Part shown: piece by piece, positions 61,895 through 64,000 of the stretch
Position numbering within the stretch: position 1 is the stretch's first letter
Layout: every line of letters starts with the position of its first letter
DNA from: Arcobacter sp. F155
Lineage (GTDB): Bacteria; Campylobacterota; Campylobacteria; Campylobacterales; Arcobacteraceae
NCBI RefSeq assembly: GCF_004116455.1
Contig: NZ_PDJU01000001.1
Coordinates: 432,378-496,377, forward strand
Reading direction: 5' to 3'
DNA: 64,000 nucleotides
The notes under the pieces: generated by a model
What the model saw: only the letters and a program-made list of their open reading frames with translations
Database searches by the model: none
Told to the model about the DNA's origin: nothing
Position numbers and translations under genes: made by a program

Positions 61895-62889
61895 TGCAAA
61901 TTACATCTTTATTAGATATTATTGATGGTAGGTTATTAAACCAACCATCAATCTCTTTTATATATTCAATTAAAACTAATCCAAGAAAAGTAAAAGAAGG
62001 TGACCTTTTTATTGTTCAAAATAAAGAACATATCAAAGAAGCACTTGAAAATGGAGCTTTTGGACTAATTGTTGATGAAAATACACAAATAATTGACAAT
62101 GAAATTGCATGGATAAAAGTTCCTAATCTTAATGAAGCAATTGTTAAACTAATAAGATTTCAACTTTCAAATAAAAAACTTACTGCCTTTTATTGTAATA
62201 GTGTTAGTTATGACTTATTTGAAATACTTAAGAAACCTAATAGTCATAGTAAAATCAAATTAATCCCTAAAGAGTTATCAAAACTTTTTAAATTTATTGA
62301 TGATATTGAAGATAATGATACAATAATATGTTCATGTCAAAAAACACTTGATGATATTTATCCAGTTAATTTTGATTTTAATACTAAACAGTATGAAATA
62401 AAAAACCTAATTGAACACTCTATTTTTGAAACAACTTTTTCTTATCAAGATAGATATTTTCCTAAAATTAAAATACCTAGCTTATATTTAAAAGAGTTTT
62501 TAGATGTATATAGTTTTTTAGGTTTTGACGCAGATTTAAATAAATTAAAAAGATTTAATAAACTAAGACCTATTTTTGTAGATAAACTAATCAATCATAC
62601 TGATTATGGAAGAACTGATAAGTTTTTATTAGCTCAAGAAAATAAAGAGTTAGTAGAAGAAGAGATTAAATATTTAAGAAATAAATATAAATATGCAAAA
62701 ATCTTATACTTCTCTTTTGAAGAAGAGACTCATAGTGAAAATATTGAATATATTCATTTAACTTCTATTTCAAATATAAAAGCATTTTTAAAGAAAAACT
62801 CTTTTAATGCAGCATACTTTGTTGGTTTAAACTATGATACTTTATACGAACAAGTATCTCAAGAAAATAACGAACCTACTTTGATATAA
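61894..62889 (+). CDS. MurE/MurF N-terminal-domain-like protein without ATP-binding core
   Basis: The first 80-90 residues (SIKTNPRKVKEGDLFIV, then NKEHIKEALENGAFGLIVD) match the N-terminal substrate-binding domain of MurE/MurF ligases, in which K-x-G-D-L-F and a GA-x-x-x-V pattern are typical. The rest (to residue 331) contains no P-loop GTNGKT and no Mur ATP-binding sequence. It may therefore be a divergent Mur-like protein that binds a UDP-MurNAc-type ligand without ligating. The start is GTG at 61894, overlapping the metG stop. Its stop (62887) lies at the edge of a hairpin shared with the opposing gene. Confidence 0.72.
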   Translation: MQITSLLDIIDGRLLNQPSISFIYSIKTNPRKVKEGDLFIVQNKEHIKEALENGAFGLIVDENTQIIDNEIAWIKVPNLNEAIVKLIRFQLSNKKLTAFYCNSVSYDLFEILKKPNSHSKIKLIPKELSKLFKFIDDIEDNDTIICSCQKTLDDIYPVNFDFNTKQYEIKNLIEHSIFETTFSYQDRYFPKIKIPSLYLKEFLDVYSFLGFDADLNKLKRFNKLRPIFVDKLINHTDYGRTDKFLLAQENKELVEEEIKYLRNKYKYAKILYFSFEEETHSENIEYIHLTSISNIKAFLKKNSFNAAYFVGLNYDTLYEQVSQENNEPTLI

Positions 62890-62921
62890 GTACTTTTAGT
62901 AAATCATACCAAAAGTACTTA
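62887..62921. terminator. Perfect 11-bp hairpin at the MurE/F-like / S24 repressor junction
   Basis: TAAGTACTTTT (62887-62897) and AAAAGTACTTA (62911-62921) form an 11-bp perfect stem with a 13-base loop. The plus gene stop is the first three bases, and the minus gene stop (62896-62898) lies at the inner edge of the left arm, so the end of the repressor coding sequence lies inside the hairpin. Confidence 0.7.
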
Positions 62922-63552
62922 CAACTTTCCCAACTACATTAAGTTCATTATCTGCTAATATTTGTACAGGATAGTCCCTATTATCCGATATTATATCAAG
63001 TTTTCCGTCAACTCTTTTTTGTACTCTTTTTACAAATAATCCATGGTTTGTAGTAAATGCATATATACCATCTCTTGATGCATCTGTTTTACTTTTATCA
63101 ATAAAAATAACATTATCACTATTTAAAGTTGGCTCCATAGAGTCCCCTACTACGTTAATAGCTTCAATATTTTTAAGATTCTCTTGTCCACCTAGCATAT
63201 TTATAAAATATGGAGGAACTTCTAAACTTTCATACTCATCATCATTTTCATAAGCTCCACCACCAGCACTTACTCTTACTTCAGGGTAGTATCTTATCCA
63301 GTACTTATCTGTAGAATCAACTAATGATCCTGGATTTTGATTGTATAGTAACCAGTTAATTGATATTTTTTTTCTTGCACAGAAATCTAAAATATTTGAA
63401 AAAGGTATCTTTCCTCTATTCTTCATAGTGGCAAAATTCACTTGACTTAAATCCAATGCTCCTGCAACATCTTTATCAAAAACTTTTCCTGATTTTCCAT
63501 CTTTACTTATAATATCTTTTAATTTTTCAATTATTTCAGGTACAGCTAACAT
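62896..63552 (-). CDS. S24 (LexA/CI-like) repressor
   Basis: This 218-residue transcription regulator has an N-terminal HTH-like region (about residues 24-70) and a C-terminal S24 autopeptidase. The catalytic Ser138 is in VVGDSMEPTLNSDN and Lys175 in HGLFVKRVQ; the cleavage-type Ala96-Gly97 sits in VSAGGGAYEND. It resembles phage CI-type and LexA-like repressors, but the N-terminus is not LexA-like. AAAGGAG lies 6 bases before the ATG. A palindrome 39-59 bases upstream is a plausible operator, and a divergent small ORF shares the region. No phage genes lie nearby in the window. Confidence 0.88.
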   Translation of the reverse strand: MLAVPEIIEKLKDIISKDGKSGKVFDKDVAGALDLSQVNFATMKNRGKIPFSNILDFCARKKISINWLLYNQNPGSLVDSTDKYWIRYYPEVRVSAGGGAYENDDEYESLEVPPYFINMLGGQENLKNIEAINVVGDSMEPTLNSDNVIFIDKSKTDASRDGIYAFTTNHGLFVKRVQKRVDGKLDIISDNRDYPVQILADNELNVVGKVVSTFGMIY

Positions 63553-63590
63553 TATTTCTCCTTTTTTTAATTATATTACAAAATGCAATA

Positions 63591-63611
63591 TTTTTCAAGG
63601 GTTTTGAAAAA
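63591..63611. promoter_or_regulatory. Candidate operator palindrome for the S24 repressor
   Basis: TTTTTCAA (63591-63598) and TTGAAAAA (63604-63611) are a perfect 8-bp inverted repeat separated by 5 bases, lying between the repressor and the divergent small ORF. A minus-strand TATAAT at 63570-63575 and a plus-strand TATAAA at 63638-63643 flank it, so a bound dimer could control either promoter. The rest of the gap 63553-63654 is plain AT-rich DNA. Confidence 0.55.
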
Positions 63612-63654
63612 AAACTATAGAATTTTGACATATTTTTTATAAAAGGACTTAAAA

Positions 63655-63750
63655 ATGTCAGCAAAAATTACTAAAGCAACAAACTCTGTAATGAATTTAT
63701 TACTAAAATTTGATAATTTATTATTAGTTGTTGGTAAAAAAATATTATAA
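63655..63750 (+). CDS. Putative 31-residue peptide upstream of oadG
   Basis: The frame ATG at 63655 to TAA at 63750 encodes 31 residues. The peptide is basic and amphipathic: a polar N-terminus (SAKITKATNS), a hydrophobic core (VMNLLLKFDN and LLLVVGKK) and a short basic end. AAAAGGAC lies 7 bases before the ATG, and TATAAA at 63638-63643 is the nearest -10-like element, although it is too close for a standard leader. It is too short to be certain. It could be a small membrane-active peptide, a leader or a chance ORF. It stops 123 bases before oadG. Confidence 0.4.
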   Translation: MSAKITKATNSVMNLLLKFDNLLLVVGKKIL

Positions 63751-63780
63751 AAACTAATAATAATTTTAAATTCCAAAATT

Positions 63781-63786
63781 TATAAT
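63781..63786 (+). promoter_or_regulatory. Putative -10 element for oadG
   Basis: TATAAT (in TTTATAATAATATAC) gives a predicted start near 63793 and a leader of about 80 bases before the GGGGAG ribosome site at 63864-63869. The long leader holds no obvious hairpin. Confidence 0.45.
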
Positions 63787-63873
63787 AATATACTCTTCAA
63801 AATAAATTTTACTAAAGCAAAGTTTCTATAGAATTAGAATACAAATTACACGATGGTAACCACGGGGAGTAAT

Positions 63874-64000
63874 ATGGAAACAAACTTAATTGCGGAAGCA
63901 GTAAAGTTTATGGCATTAGGTATGGGAATAGTGTTTATATTCCTAATAGTAATGATCTATGCTTTAAAACTGCAAGCAAAAATAATAGGGAAGTATTTTC
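63874..64000 (+). CDS. oadG: Oxaloacetate decarboxylase gamma subunit OadG (N-terminal part)
   Basis: Only the first 42 residues are present; the gene runs off the window. The sequence METNLIAEAVKFMALGMGIV, followed by a hydrophobic helix and K-L-Q-A-K, matches the small membrane subunit OadG of the Na+-coupled oxaloacetate decarboxylase. ATG at 63874 has GGGGAG 4 bases upstream; an in-frame ATG at 63853 lacks such a site. oadA and oadB are expected just downstream, outside the window. Identification from a short N-terminus is probable rather than certain. Confidence 0.75.
   Translation, partial: METNLIAEAVKFMALGMGIVFIFLIVMIYALKLQAKIIGKYF

Noticed and set aside
63625..63643. TTGACA at 63625 as a -35 with TATAAA at 63638
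   Set aside because: The spacing is 7 bases instead of about 17, so the pair is not a sigma-70 promoter.
1..64000. Prophage, integron or CRISPR elements
   Set aside because: No direct-repeat array, transposase, integrase other than XerH, or phage structural genes were found; the S24 repressor alone is not enough.

Overview
This window comes from an AT-rich chromosome (roughly 30% GC by eye) of a Campylobacterota bacterium, most likely an Arcobacter relative. The evidence is the combination of a HobA-type DnaA partner gene in a lysC-hobA-holB-folP cluster, a single XerH-type recombinase with a dif-like site just upstream, the futalosine menaquinone enzyme MqnC, a SprA-related/CJM1_0395-type protein, and frequent TTG/GTG starts with AAGGAG-like ribosome sites. 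The genus is inferred from gene content and was not checked by alignment. No tRNA, rRNA, insertion sequence or CRISPR array was seen. Almost everything looks like core chromosome packed into short operons.

Layout. 1-2.0 kb: end of a branched-chain amino acid ABC operon (livM-livG-livF). 2.05-2.9 kb: a small oppositely oriented pair, a possible ribbon-helix-helix protein plus an unknown protein. 3.2-6.8 kb: bifunctional proline catabolic enzyme PutA. 6.8-10.2 kb (minus): an ATP-grasp ligase / inactive transglutaminase-7TM / lipoprotein aspartyl-protease triad, then a small unknown gene. 10.3-11.6 kb: a TtcA-like thiolase and a DUF523 protein. 11.6-14.3 kb (minus): thioredoxin, two small proteins, a SulP transporter. 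14.4-17.0 kb: diguanylate cyclase, phosphatidylserine synthase, Ppx/GppA. 17.0-17.8 kb (minus): flagellin-like protein. 18.0-23.4 kb: ilvB-ilvN-lpxD-ftsK. 23.4-27.1 kb: hpf, der and a second SulP. 27.15-27.33 kb: a structured RNA that looks like 6S RNA, directly before purD. 27.4-34.0 kb: purD, RDD protein, lptD, PRTase-like protein, pnp. 34.1-39.2 kb: chemotaxis operon cheY-A-R-D-B. 39.25-40.4 kb: dif candidate and xerH. 40.4-45.2 kb (minus): two small unknown proteins, M3 oligopeptidase, prmC, hemW-like. 45.2-49.3 kb: rppH-lysC-hobA-holB-folP, meeting tyrA. 50.2-57.8 kb: bamA, mqnC, an M16-like pseudopeptidase, a divergent gltX, yggT and a protein resembling the helical part of Slt. 58.4-62.9 kb: mobB, fbp, a small Cys protein, metG and a MurE/MurF-N-like protein. 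62.9-64 kb: an S24 repressor divergent from a 31-residue ORF, then the start of oadG.

How it works together. The envelope is well represented (LpxD, LptD, BamA, PssA), as are cell division and chromosome segregation (FtsK, XerH, dif), translation quality and hibernation (Hpf, Der, PrmC, MetG) and motility control (the che operon). FtsK and XerH with dif are the expected parts of a chromosome-dimer resolution system. The strongest structural pattern is that all eight convergent gene junctions carry an inverted repeat that covers or touches at least one stop codon. Several proteins keep a family fold but lack its signature catalytic residues (gltX, M16, TtcA-like, Slt-like, MurE/F-like, PRTase-like). 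ftsK appears to lack any ATG, GTG or TTG start and probably begins at ATT.
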